A stretch of 64,000 bases of DNA, from assembly GCA_964594775.1 (NCBI GenBank), contig CAZQNO010000008.1, positions 1-64,000 on the forward strand, read 5' to 3'. Origin of the DNA: CAYFVU01 sp964594775. Lineage in GTDB: Bacteria; Spirochaetota; Spirochaetia; DSM-16054; Sediminispirochaetaceae. Below, piece after piece: positions 9,188 through 17,977 of the stretch (position 1 is the first letter of the stretch; every line of letters begins with the position of its first letter). The notes under the pieces were generated by a model. It had not been told where the DNA came from. It was given only the letters and a program-made list of their open reading frames with translations, and made no database searches. The position numbers and the translations under genes were made by a program.

Positions 9188-10140
9188 GTCTAAGGCGACG
9201 TATCCTTATCACCGGCGGCGCCGGTTTCATCGGTTCCCACCTGAGCGAACGGCTGGTAGGGGAGGGGCACGATGTCATCTGCCTGGACAACTTCTTTACC
9301 GGCAGCAAGCGGAACATAGAAAAGCTCTTCGACTACAAGAACTTCGAGCTGATCCGCCACGACGTGGTAGAGCCGATTCTCCTGGAGGTGGACGAGATCT
9401 ACAACCTGGCCTGTCCGGCCTCGCCGATTCACTATCAGTTCAATCCGGTCAAGACCACCAAGACCAGCGTGATGGGGGCGATCAACATGCTCGGCATGGC
9501 AAAGCGGATCAAGGCGAAGGTCCTGCAGGCCTCCACCAGCGAGGTCTACGGCGACCCGGAGGTGCATCCGCAGGTGGAGAGCTACCGCGGCAGCGTCAAT
9601 CCCATAGGCCTGCGGGCCTGCTACGACGAGGGCAAGCGCTGCGCCGAGACTCTCTTTTTCGACTATCAGCGGCAGAACGGGGTGCGCATCCGGGTGGTCC
9701 GCATATTCAATACCTACGGGCCGAACATGCATCCCCACGACGGAAGGGTGGTGAGCAACTTCATCGTCCAGGCCCTGCAGGGAGAGGACATCACCGTCTA
9801 CGGCGAGGGCGCGCAAACCCGCTCCTTCTGTTACGTCGACGACCTGGTGGAGGGTCTTATTCGTATGATGAACGGGCCGGAGGACTTCATCGGTCCGGTG
9901 AACCTGGGCAATCCCGTCGAATCGACCATAGTGGAACTGGCAGAACGGATCATCGAGCTCACCGGCAGCTCCTCGAAGATCATCCACGAGCCTCTTCCCG
10001 AGGATGATCCCCAGCGGCGCAGACCCAACATCGACCTCGCCCGAAAGAAGCTTGGCTGGGAGCCGAAGGTTCCCCTTGCCGAGGGGCTGGAAAAGACGAT
10101 CGACTACTTCCGGCGGCTCTTCGAGGAGGAGCCGGCATGA
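9184..10140 (+). CDS. UDP-glucuronate decarboxylase (UDP-xylose synthase)
   Basis: A 318-residue SDR. I start it at the ATG at 9184, with GGAGG at 9168-9172; an in-frame TTG at 9166 adds only six residues. Family marks are ILITGGAGFIGSHL, NLACPASPIHYQFNP, TSEVYGDPEVHPQ, the YDEGKRCAE active site (Tyr-x3-Lys) and the FNTYGPNMHPHDGRVVSNF region that separates UXS enzymes from other SDRs. It makes UDP-xylose from UDP-glucuronate, so with the epimerase the operon draws two donors from one precursor. Confidence 0.94.
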   Translation: MSLRRRILITGGAGFIGSHLSERLVGEGHDVICLDNFFTGSKRNIEKLFDYKNFELIRHDVVEPILLEVDEIYNLACPASPIHYQFNPVKTTKTSVMGAINMLGMAKRIKAKVLQASTSEVYGDPEVHPQVESYRGSVNPIGLRACYDEGKRCAETLFFDYQRQNGVRIRVVRIFNTYGPNMHPHDGRVVSNFIVQALQGEDITVYGEGAQTRSFCYVDDLVEGLIRMMNGPEDFIGPVNLGNPVESTIVELAERIIELTGSSSKIIHEPLPEDDPQRRRPNIDLARKKLGWEPKVPLAEGLEKTIDYFRRLFEEEPA

Positions 10141-10847
10141 AGCGGATCGAGGACATCACCCTCTCGGTTGTCATCCCCTGCTACAACGAGAGAGAGACCA
10201 TCGAAGCTATCATAGACGCCGTGCGCGCGGCGCCGGTGGCGAAGAAGGAAATTATCGTGGTGGACGACTTTTCCACCGACGGCACGAGGGAGGTCCTCGA
10301 GACGGCAATCCGTCCAAAGGCCGCAAAGCTGCTCTACCACGAAAAAAACCAGGGCAAGGGGGCGGCCCTGCGCACGGGGATCGCCGCGGCGACCGGAGAC
10401 ATCGTGATCATCCAGGACGCGGACTTAGAGTACGATCCCCAGGAGTATCCCCTCGTGCTCGGGCCCTTTCTCCAGGAGAAGGCCGACGTGGTCTACGGCT
10501 CCCGCTTTATGGGCGGACAGGCCCACCGGGTGGTCTACTACTGGCACCGCCTGGGCAACTCCTTCCTCACCACCCTGAGCAACATGTTTACCAACATCAA
10601 CCTCACCGACATGGAGACCTGCTACAAGGCTTTTAAGCGGGAGGTGATACAGGCCATAACAATCGAAGAGAACCGTTTCGGTTTCGAACCGGAGATTACC
10701 GCGAAGCTCGCCAAGCGCCGCCACGTTATCTACGAGGTCGGCATAAGCTACTACGGCCGCACCTACGAAGAGGGAAAGAAGATCGGCTGGAAGGACGGCT
10801 TTCGCGCCATCTGGTGCATCCTCAAATACAATCTTTTCAAGAAGTAA
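10137..10847 (+). CDS. GT2-family glycosyltransferase, DPM1-like
   Basis: A 236-residue GT-A enzyme: VVIPCYNERETI opens the nucleotide-binding fold, IIVVDDFSTDGT and IIQDADLEYDP give the DxD metal/nucleotide site, and VYGSRFMGG and ENRFGFEPEITAK are typical of dolichyl- or polyprenyl-phosphate glycosyltransferases. It lacks the C-terminal transmembrane pair of GtrB, so it is closest to soluble DPM1-type enzymes that charge undecaprenyl phosphate with a sugar. The GtrA-family gene directly after it is the usual partner. ATGA overlap with the UXS gene. Confidence 0.9.
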   Translation: MKRIEDITLSVVIPCYNERETIEAIIDAVRAAPVAKKEIIVVDDFSTDGTREVLETAIRPKAAKLLYHEKNQGKGAALRTGIAAATGDIVIIQDADLEYDPQEYPLVLGPFLQEKADVVYGSRFMGGQAHRVVYYWHRLGNSFLTTLSNMFTNINLTDMETCYKAFKREVIQAITIEENRFGFEPEITAKLAKRRHVIYEVGISYYGRTYEEGKKIGWKDGFRAIWCILKYNLFKK

Positions 10848-11278
10848 TGGACCCGAACTCCCCCCGCAGCACAGACGCACCCCGCCGCCTGCCGCTTTCC
10901 CCCCTCCTGCGCCAGTTCATGCGCTACGTTGCCGTCGGCGGTACGGCGGCCCTCGTCGAGTGGGGCTCCTTCTACCTCTGTAACTATCCACTCGGCCTGC
11001 ACTATCTCCTCTCGGTGGCCCTCGCCTTCATCCTGGCCACCGGGGTCAACTACCTCCTGAGCATTCTCTTCGTCTTTACCCGGGGCCGGTATTCGGCGCG
11101 GCTGGAGGCCTTGCTCGTCTACTTCGTCAGCGCCGTAGGCCTCCTTTTGAACATGCTGTTGATGTGGGCTCTGCACGGGCTGCTCGATATCAATGCGATG
11201 ATCGCCAAGGTAATCGCCACGGGAATCGTGCTTATATGGAATTTTACTTCCCGAAAAGTCTTCATCTTCCGAGAATAA
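10847..11278 (+). CDS. GtrA-family membrane protein
   Basis: A 143-residue protein with four hydrophobic segments. The RQFMRYVAVGGTAALVEWGSF entry into the first helix and the GVNYLLSILFVF segment are the GtrA signature. These proteins are thought to flip polyprenyl-phosphate sugars across the inner membrane. The start at 10847 overlaps the stop of the GT2 gene (TAATG), a tight coupling consistent with a GT2/GtrA pair feeding side-branch sugars to the periplasm. Confidence 0.85.
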   Translation: MDPNSPRSTDAPRRLPLSPLLRQFMRYVAVGGTAALVEWGSFYLCNYPLGLHYLLSVALAFILATGVNYLLSILFVFTRGRYSARLEALLVYFVSAVGLLLNMLLMWALHGLLDINAMIAKVIATGIVLIWNFTSRKVFIFRE

Positions 11279-11288
11279 GAGAACTACC

Positions 11289-12992
11289 ATGAAAAGAAGA
11301 AGCGTTTTTCACATCCTGAGCGCCGTCGGACTCCTGATGCTGCCGCTCCTGCCCGCAGCCGCCTACGAACTCTACTCTCCGGGGGACTGGGAGGTCGAAC
11401 GCCTGCAGGCCCTCTACTTCCGCAGCGGGGTGGTCTTTCCTGTTGCGAGTTATCCTTTAGACGCCCGCACGCTCCACGGGCAGGCGCAGGCCCTGCGCCG
11501 CAAGGCCCCGACCCGGGAGCTGAGGGGGGAAATAGACTGGTACATCGACCGCCTCGCCTTCAAAAAAGAGGAGCGCTTCGTCGATACCCGTCTCGATCTC
11601 GCCTACGAACAGTTCCTGCGGGGGGCCGAGGCGGAATTCGAGGAGTACTACGACTTCGACAGGATCGCCGTTGAGCCGCCGCCGCTTATCTTACTCGACC
11701 TCTCGGCCGGGGAGGCGGGAAGGAGCGGCACCTCGATATCCGGCGAGATCCGCCGCCAGTACGAGCCGGGGAGCTTTCCCTCCTCCACGATGTTCGAACC
11801 GGAGGATGCGAGTTTCTTCTCCTTCGAGAACTACTTTCTCACCGAGGGCTATTTCGCCTGCCGCTTCGACACCCTGCTCCTCCTCTTCGGCCGGATGCCG
11901 GTGCACTACGGGCCGAGCGCCTTTTCCACCGCCCTTCCCTCCAAACGGCTGCCCTACATGGACGCCCTCTACTGCCAGTGGTACCTCGGCCCCCTCACGA
12001 TGACCGCCCAGATAAGCACCGTCCCCAACCACGCGGCGGAGGGAGAGATCGAGGCGATGATCGGCTCCGGCCTGGACATAGACACAACGAAACTGGATGC
12101 GGACGGGAGATTAGGAGATCCGGATCCTGCCGGTAATTCCTACATCGCCTTCGACGAGACTACGGTCTTGGTGGCCCTGCACCGCTTCGAGTGGGCCTTC
12201 ACCAAACTTCGTCTGGGAGTCTCGAACATGCAGATCGTCTCCCGGCCGGGAAACTCCTTTTATATCGGAGATTTCTTTCCCGTCTTCTCCTGGCATACCG
12301 CCGAGCTCGGCATGCACAACAACTCGCTTGTTGTGGAGGCGGACTGGAACGTTTTTCCTTCGGCGGAGCTCTTCTTCCAGGCGGCCTACGACGACATCAA
12401 CGCCGGAGAGCTGCTGGGAGTGGGAGATTACGAGATACCCACGATCTACTCCTACATCGGCGGGCTCTCCTACTACCTCGAAGGCGGGGCCCTGCGGGGC
12501 GTTTTCTCCCTGGAGGGCGGTCTCTCCCACTATCTCTGGGGGAACTTCCACGAGTTCGATGTAGAGCGGGGTAACTACCTCTCCCGGGCGATCTACCGCT
12601 ACAAGCGGGACGCCGGCTACATCGCCATGCCGATGACCTCCCCCCACGGGCCCGGTGCCCGCTGGATCCACGTCGACATCGCCATGGAGGAGAAGGCGGA
12701 GAAGGGCCGGGGGCTGCGGGCCGCCCTGCACGGTGAGTTTCTCTGGAAGAACCGGGAGGCCAGTCTTATCAGCACCTCCTACGAAGAGCACGATGATGTT
12801 AGACGCAGCAGCCTCGAGTTCAGCCTGCTCCTGGGCCTTCCCCTGGAGTATCCGCTTACCGAGCGGATTAGCGCCGTCGCAGAGCCGGTCTTCATCTCCC
12901 GCGCCTCGGGCAGCTGGGCCGAGCTGAGCCTGGGGGCGGCGGTAGAGTTCGGGTCCCGGACGATCCTCGAGGGGAGGGAAAAAAATCCATAG
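11289..12992 (+). CDS. Wzi-like outer-membrane beta-barrel protein
   Basis: A 567-residue exported protein with a clear signal peptide (KRRSVFHILSAVGLLMLPLLPAAA). The mature N-terminus, SPGDWEVERLQAL followed by a YPLDARTL segment, has the layout of the helical region that starts capsule-assembly Wzi proteins. The rest is a run of alternating aromatic/polar strands (for example FACRFDTLLLLFGRMPVHYG) as in outer-membrane barrels. Wzi anchors or nucleates capsule on the cell surface. Being last in the glycan operon fits that role. Family call rests on pattern, not alignment. Confidence 0.6.
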   Translation: MKRRSVFHILSAVGLLMLPLLPAAAYELYSPGDWEVERLQALYFRSGVVFPVASYPLDARTLHGQAQALRRKAPTRELRGEIDWYIDRLAFKKEERFVDTRLDLAYEQFLRGAEAEFEEYYDFDRIAVEPPPLILLDLSAGEAGRSGTSISGEIRRQYEPGSFPSSTMFEPEDASFFSFENYFLTEGYFACRFDTLLLLFGRMPVHYGPSAFSTALPSKRLPYMDALYCQWYLGPLTMTAQISTVPNHAAEGEIEAMIGSGLDIDTTKLDADGRLGDPDPAGNSYIAFDETTVLVALHRFEWAFTKLRLGVSNMQIVSRPGNSFYIGDFFPVFSWHTAELGMHNNSLVVEADWNVFPSAELFFQAAYDDINAGELLGVGDYEIPTIYSYIGGLSYYLEGGALRGVFSLEGGLSHYLWGNFHEFDVERGNYLSRAIYRYKRDAGYIAMPMTSPHGPGARWIHVDIAMEEKAEKGRGLRAALHGEFLWKNREASLISTSYEEHDDVRRSSLEFSLLLGLPLEYPLTERISAVAEPVFISRASGSWAELSLGAAVEFGSRTILEGREKNP

Positions 12993-13069
12993 TATGGAAA
13001 GATTAGGCTTGCGGAGAGGCTTTGATTTAATTACTATTCAATACATATTGCAGATAAAGGATTTTTGTA

Positions 13070-16000
13070 TTGGCCGATAGAAGCGGTTTCCGCCGGAGAC
13101 CTTTCTTCATTGTACTCATACTCGCCTCGTTTTTCACCCCCGGCCTTCCCTTCCTCGCCGCCCAGGAGGACTTGGAGGAAGAGGTCTATGCCGAGTTCGG
13201 CTTCTCCGGCGTCCTGCAGCAGAAATATAAGCTCATCGAGGAGCAGGTCGAGCCGAAGACCGCCATACTAAACCTGCAGCTCAACGCGATGTATCTCTCG
13301 AAAAATTTCGACCTCGTAATAAAGGGCTCCCTTCGGGGAGACGCCAAGTACGACGGTTCCGACGAGATGGTGTATCTGGAGAAGGTGCTGCAGGGCCAGT
13401 ACCTCTTCATGGATGAAGGCTACACCGCCTTCCATACCGGCAGCTTCGAATTCGAACTGGGAAGAAAGAGTCACCGCGACGAGGTCCGCTCCCCCTACAG
13501 TCTCTTCATAGGCGGCGGTGACAATCCGGTCCTCTTGGGAAACATGCGCTACGAGACGGACTTTTTCTTCTTCAATAACCGCTGGGTCTCGCTGAACGCG
13601 CGGAGCAGAAACGTCTACACCGGCTCTCAGGCCCTCAGCGGGGTGGGCGAGTATCTGGCGGGATACCCCAAATACGCCGACGGCATCTGTTGGGCCGACC
13701 GGGGAATGATCTACAGGACCTTCGGGTTTCACGCGGGGGACTTTAAATTCGGTTTCCAGGACACGGTGATCTATCTCGGCCGCGAATTCGCTCCGGAGTA
13801 CTTCTTCAATCCCCTGCCCATGTTTTTGGCCCAGATCATCACGGCAAATCCCGGCCGGCCCTGGGGCGAGTACGCCAACACCTCCAGTCTCTACGGGGGT
13901 TTTGTAGAGTACGATACGCCAAAGCATTACATCGTCGGCCAGTTCCTCCTCGACGACGTAAACCTCAGTTTTCTTCCGGGAGTTTCTGCTTCCGAGAATG
14001 TGAACAAGGTCGCCTGGTCCTTCGGCGGACGCAAGCAGTTCTCCTTCGGCCGGCTGGGTTTCTTTCATGCCGGCGCCACCAAGTACACCTTTCAGGCAAC
14101 CTACGCCAAGGACAAGGGCAGCTACAGCTCCCCGGAGGATTTCGAACAGGGGGAGGTGCCCCTCTACTACAACTTTCTTCCCTACGAGTACACCTATTAT
14201 CCGGCAAGCACCTATCCGCTGGAGGACGGCACCCTCATGCCCGTCCACTACGCGGACAACTACATCGGCTACAAGTACGGCGAGAACAACCTCGCCTTCA
14301 TGGTCGACTACGAAAACGACTTCTTCCGGGGCTCCCGCTGGGAATTCGGCTTCTACAATTCTCTGGAGTGGGTAATCAACGGGGCGAAGTCGCCGAACAA
14401 TCCCTGGTTCACCTACCACGACCCCAAGCCGATCTCCGGCATCTTCATCCTCTTCGACGACACGGTGGAGCATCTGCTGGTCAACAGCTCGCGTTTCAGC
14501 AAGAGCTTCAACGACTTCTTCCTCTACCTGGACGTGAAGTTCGGCTGCGCCTTCAATGCCATGACCCTCACCGAGATAGTCCCCGACGAGGCCCGCGCCT
14601 TCGTCCCCCAGAGCGGAGTGCACGAGCCTGTCTTCGAGATGAGCCTCGGCGGTCTTTACTCTGTCAACGTGGTGGAGGCGGCGCAGAAGGAAAAGAAGGT
14701 AACGACGGGCTATAAGGAAGAGCAGCACGACCCTCTCATCTTTACCGATGAGGATGGGCACCGCCACGTATTCGAAAAGCGGACCAATGGAAAGAGGGAG
14801 GAGCCGTTTAAGCTGGTAATCGAGAGAGAGTTTGCCGATGAGGAGCTTGAAAGCCGGTATCGGATAGTAGATGTAGACTACCATATCGAGGGAAAGACAA
14901 AGGAGCATCTTATCGATCTCTATCTCGAGTTCGATGAGAAAAAAGTCTTTGTCTCGAAAAAGGAACTGGCCGCCTACCTCCTCGACCAGCAGCAGAAGAT
15001 CATAAATAAGCGGGTCTTCCATACCGGCTGGATCGAGGCGAAGATTACTGAAACCGAAACGGGGCCGTATCATGTGCAGCTGGATGTCTACACGGTAGAC
15101 ACCAACAACATCTTCGTGCTCCCCTATTTCAAGTACGACTCCAACGAGGGGCTCCTCCTGAGCCTTCGGGGCAGGGACTACAACTTCCTCGGCTCCATGT
15201 TACCCCTCCGCCTGAACCTCGACTACTGGAACACGGTAGAGGGCTACAACGAAGTAGGCTTAGAGACGACCCTTACGATCCCCTTCAGGAAGTACGGGCG
15301 CGATTGGGAATACGACACCTCCCAGGCTATCCTCTTTAGCAGCGGTACGGGTTTGGCGTTTGACTGGGACAACGACGTTTCCCTTTTTCTCGAGTTCTGG
15401 GACATTAGATGGCAGCTGAAGGCGAGCCAGGACTACAGCCTGGAGGGCGAGGGAGACGCCGACGATTACTACTTTACCAGCGGTGTGAGCTTCGGCGGCA
15501 GCATCCCCACCGGCTTGTTTATTGGCGATTACGAGCTGAGTTACCGTCCGTCGATATCGAACAGCGTCGACTACAAGCTTGAGGAGCCGATAAGCTGCGG
15601 ACGGCGGGGAGTGGAAAGCACCTTTTCCCACAGTCTCTCCTTCGGTCAGATCGACTGGAAAGAGAATTTTCGGGAAGGATTTCGAATATCCGTGTCGAAT
15701 TCGGAGCTGTACAACTACTATAAGGATGACTGGGACATCGGCTTCGACGGGACCGTGCAGGGCCATGCCGCTTGGAGCGCGATCGGCATCAACAGCCGCC
15801 TAAAAGGGTTTTATAAGATCGATGCCGTCGAGGATGAGGCCGGAGATGTGATGCGGGGCATCATGGACGATCGCATCCAGGGGGACGCGGGCGTCTCCCT
15901 TAACCTGGATCTTCCCTTCAACATGTGGGTGTGGTTCATGTCTAAGTGGTTTTATGGACAGCTCGCTCCCTTTTTCGACATGGCGGTAGTACGGCCCGAA

Positions 16001-16207
16001 GGGGGCAGTTTCGATTTTGCCGACGCCTGGTACAGCGCAGGGTTTGAGGGCTTCGCGTATCTGAAGAAGGCGCGGAGCATCTATCTGCGGGTCTCGCTGG
16101 GGATCGACATGGAAGCGATGTTCACCGAGGGCGGACTGAGAGACCCGGCGCCGAGGGACGGAGGAAGCCGCTATGAGATCTACATCGGTTTTGGGCATCA
16201 CTATTGA
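13070..16207 (+). CDS. Large outer-membrane protein: Wzi-like barrel plus POTRA/Omp85-like barrel
   Basis: A 1045-residue protein starting at TTG (AAAGG at 13056-13060; no ATG or GTG fits). A signal peptide spans residues 8-32, ending FLAAQ. Residues 35-530 are a strand-rich region like the preceding Wzi-like protein, with GFHAGDFKFGFQDTVIYLG. A charged linker follows at 540-595. Residues about 598-680 resemble a POTRA domain: VDYHIEGKT, then KKVFVSKKELAAYLL, INKRVFHTGW and VQLDVYTVD. Residues 685-1045 open with FKYDSNEGLLLSLRGRDYNF and continue as barrel strands, like an Omp85 barrel. The gene follows the glycan operon after a 77-bp AT-rich gap, which suggests its own promoter. Function is not known; glycan or protein translocation are both possible. 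Confidence 0.7.
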   Translation: MADRSGFRRRPFFIVLILASFFTPGLPFLAAQEDLEEEVYAEFGFSGVLQQKYKLIEEQVEPKTAILNLQLNAMYLSKNFDLVIKGSLRGDAKYDGSDEMVYLEKVLQGQYLFMDEGYTAFHTGSFEFELGRKSHRDEVRSPYSLFIGGGDNPVLLGNMRYETDFFFFNNRWVSLNARSRNVYTGSQALSGVGEYLAGYPKYADGICWADRGMIYRTFGFHAGDFKFGFQDTVIYLGREFAPEYFFNPLPMFLAQIITANPGRPWGEYANTSSLYGGFVEYDTPKHYIVGQFLLDDVNLSFLPGVSASENVNKVAWSFGGRKQFSFGRLGFFHAGATKYTFQATYAKDKGSYSSPEDFEQGEVPLYYNFLPYEYTYYPASTYPLEDGTLMPVHYADNYIGYKYGENNLAFMVDYENDFFRGSRWEFGFYNSLEWVINGAKSPNNPWFTYHDPKPISGIFILFDDTVEHLLVNSSRFSKSFNDFFLYLDVKFGCAFNAMTLTEIVPDEARAFVPQSGVHEPVFEMSLGGLYSVNVVEAAQKEKKVTTGYKEEQHDPLIFTDEDGHRHVFEKRTNGKREEPFKLVIEREFADEELESRYRIVDVDYHIEGKTKEHLIDLYLEFDEKKVFVSKKELAAYLLDQQQKIINKRVFHTGWIEAKITETETGPYHVQLDVYTVDTNNIFVLPYFKYDSNEGLLLSLRGRDYNFLGSMLPLRLNLDYWNTVEGYNEVGLETTLTIPFRKYGRDWEYDTSQAILFSSGTGLAFDWDNDVSLFLEFWDIRWQLKASQDYSLEGEGDADDYYFTSGVSFGGSIPTGLFIGDYELSYRPSISNSVDYKLEEPISCGRRGVESTFSHSLSFGQIDWKENFREGFRISVSNSELYNYYKDDWDIGFDGTVQGHAAWSAIGINSRLKGFYKIDAVEDEAGDVMRGIMDDRIQGDAGVSLNLDLPFNMWVWFMSKWFYGQLAPFFDMAVVRPEGGSFDFADAWYSAGFEGFAYLKKARSIYLRVSLGIDMEAMFTEGGLRDPAPRDGGSRYEIYIGFGHHY

Positions 16208-16241
16208 GAAAAAAGCATCCGCGCTGCAGAGGGTGAGTTTT

Positions 16242-16271
16242 TTTACCCCATATATATCTATATGATATAAT
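16242..16271 (+). promoter_or_regulatory. Possible promoter for the small gene at 16336
   Basis: TATAAT at 16266-16271 lies in an AT-rich stretch, with a weak TTTACC at 16242-16247, 18 bp upstream. The -10 box is perfect, the -35 poor. Confidence 0.4.
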
Positions 16272-16335
16272 AAATTTCTTCGGACCTCAAGCAAATACGG
16301 CAGTTCCTCCCTAGTAGCCTGCAAAGGAGGGACCG

Positions 16336-16572
16336 ATGATTGTCACGTTTGTCCGCGGAGTTCGCCGAGAGGGAGGGCCCGCCGGGGCCGATACCCTTTC
16401 TTCTCAGCAGTCCAGGCAGCTCCTCCTGCCCTTCGAGGAGGATCAGCTCTGCATTGTGCGCTTCAATTTCTCTCCCTATTGCGGGGATTCAGGGGAACGC
16501 AGGAGGGGCCCGATCTGGCGGGAGGGAAGGATGCTCTACAGTGATTTTTCCGGCCGCGGGGCTTCGGCCTAG
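16336..16572 (+). CDS. Small hypothetical protein
   Basis: A 78-residue open frame with no recognised family. The case for it being real is translational: AAAGGAGG ends 5 nt before the ATG, the best ribosome binding site in this part of the window, and a perfect TATAAT lies about 65 nt further upstream. The product is Arg- and Gly-rich with one central segment (QLCIVRFNFSPYCGDSG) containing two cysteines. It could be a short regulator or a chance frame. It is convergent with the GT-C gene, ending 11 nt from it. Confidence 0.45.
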   Translation: MIVTFVRGVRREGGPAGADTLSSQQSRQLLLPFEEDQLCIVRFNFSPYCGDSGERRRGPIWREGRMLYSDFSGRGASA

Positions 16573-16582
16573 AGAGGGGGCC

Positions 16583-17977
16583 TCATTTGCCCTTCCTGCT
16601 GCCGCGCTTATCGAGCAGACGGGAGACTCCGATCCCCGCGAATATGTACAGGATGCTGGAAAAGGACATCCTGAACCGGGCGTAGGATTCCGGACCGGCG
16701 GAAACGAGGAGAAAGTAGAGACCGGTGCCGATGAGCAGTGCAAAGAATATTCTCAGCCGCGGAGACCGGGGCCATGAGGCGATGCTGCCGTAGAGGGCTG
16801 CCAGGTAGAGAATCGCTAAGAGCAGCAGGGCGGCGGCGAAATAGAAAAACCGCAGCGGGGCTCCCCTTATCCACTTTTCGAAGTAGTCCGCCGGGGATAG
16901 GCAAAAGAGATCGCCGAAGCGGCCCGTGTAGCCGGTGTCCCCGGTGAGGTAGCGAACCACCGCGCTGTCGCCGGGATCTGCGAGCATGCGGACCACGCCT
17001 AAGAGCATGATTTTTCCATAAGTCCCCTTGTGCCCGCCGATGATCCTCCCCGCCTCGTCCAAAAGGTACTCGTTCTGCGCTCCGGCGGACCACTGTTCGA
17101 ATTGCTCGGGCAGACGGGACCTCAACAGGTCCCTCGCCTCATCGAAGGAAATGCTTTCCCGACGCGCGGTAATTTCCGCCGCCCGGTAGTTGTACATGTT
17201 GATGCCGGTAATCGAGCTTATGTGATGCAGATCCGCTGCCGCAGTATTTCGCAGCTGCCAGCCGCCGACGAAGAGAAGCAGGGGAAGAAAGAAGAGAAGG
17301 AGGGATGAAACCAGTTCTCGTGCCGAGAGTCCGGCTGCACGATAAGTAAAGACCACCCCCAAGGCTATGGGAACAGGCAGGTAGTAGGAGACGGGTCGTA
17401 TAAGAGTCGCTGCGGCCAGGCAGAGGCCGAAAAAACCGCACATTAACGGTTTTCGGGTATCTTCGAGATAGAAGCGGAGGGCGAAGAAAAGGCCCAAGGT
17501 GATGAAGAGGCTAAAAAAGGTCTCCGTCAACACTATCTGGGAATAATAGAATTGAATGCTGTCTATTGCCGCGAATACCGCCGCGGCGAGTGCCGCCCGC
17601 CGGCTGCCCATCGGCTCGGCGATTCGGTAGACCAAAAGGACAATGAGGCCGGAGAGAATAATCTGAAAAAAAACGGGCCAGAAACGGCCGTAACCGAAGA
17701 CAAGATAGACCGCGGCGAGATAGACGGGGTAGCCGGGTGTCCGTTTGAGCATCGGTTCTTTGCTCTCCGGCGAAAGGGTGAATCTTCCGTTCTCCGCCAA
17801 GGCAAGGGCCGAACGTTCATAGCCCCCCGTGTCGGGTTCGGCGAAGCGGTCCGTCTCCCCTCCCGCGTATACGGCAAGAAAGGCGGCAAGCCGGAGGATG
17901 AGGACTGCTGCAAGTATGATACCCGCCCATCGGTGCTCCCGGATAATTGATTTCAACGAACCCATTTTCTTCCTCAT
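16583..17977 (-). CDS. GT-C membrane glycosyltransferase (ArnT/PMT-like, GT39/83)
   Basis: A 464-residue integral membrane protein with about ten hydrophobic segments. The first periplasmic loop has DTGGYERSA, where the Asp is placed like the catalytic Asp of GT-C enzymes, followed by KRTPGYPVYLAAVYL; LIRPVSYYLP is a common motif of the Dol-P-Man/undecaprenyl-P-sugar mannosyltransferase superfamily. It would move a sugar from a polyprenyl-phosphate donor to a periplasmic acceptor, possibly using the donor made by the GT2 enzyme at 10.1 kb. It starts immediately after the dcd stop (TGAATG), so both are co-transcribed. Confidence 0.8.
   Translation of the reverse strand: MRKKMGSLKSIIREHRWAGIILAAVLILRLAAFLAVYAGGETDRFAEPDTGGYERSALALAENGRFTLSPESKEPMLKRTPGYPVYLAAVYLVFGYGRFWPVFFQIILSGLIVLLVYRIAEPMGSRRAALAAAVFAAIDSIQFYYSQIVLTETFFSLFITLGLFFALRFYLEDTRKPLMCGFFGLCLAAATLIRPVSYYLPVPIALGVVFTYRAAGLSARELVSSLLLFFLPLLLFVGGWQLRNTAAADLHHISSITGINMYNYRAAEITARRESISFDEARDLLRSRLPEQFEQWSAGAQNEYLLDEAGRIIGGHKGTYGKIMLLGVVRMLADPGDSAVVRYLTGDTGYTGRFGDLFCLSPADYFEKWIRGAPLRFFYFAAALLLLAILYLAALYGSIASWPRSPRLRIFFALLIGTGLYFLLVSAGPESYARFRMSFSSILYIFAGIGVSRLLDKRGSRKGK

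Noticed and set aside
16340..16777. 145-codon frame overlapping the 78-codon gene and the GT-C gene
   Set aside because: No standard start with a binding site, and composition (Pro/Ser/Arg/Gly) is that of an out-of-frame shadow.
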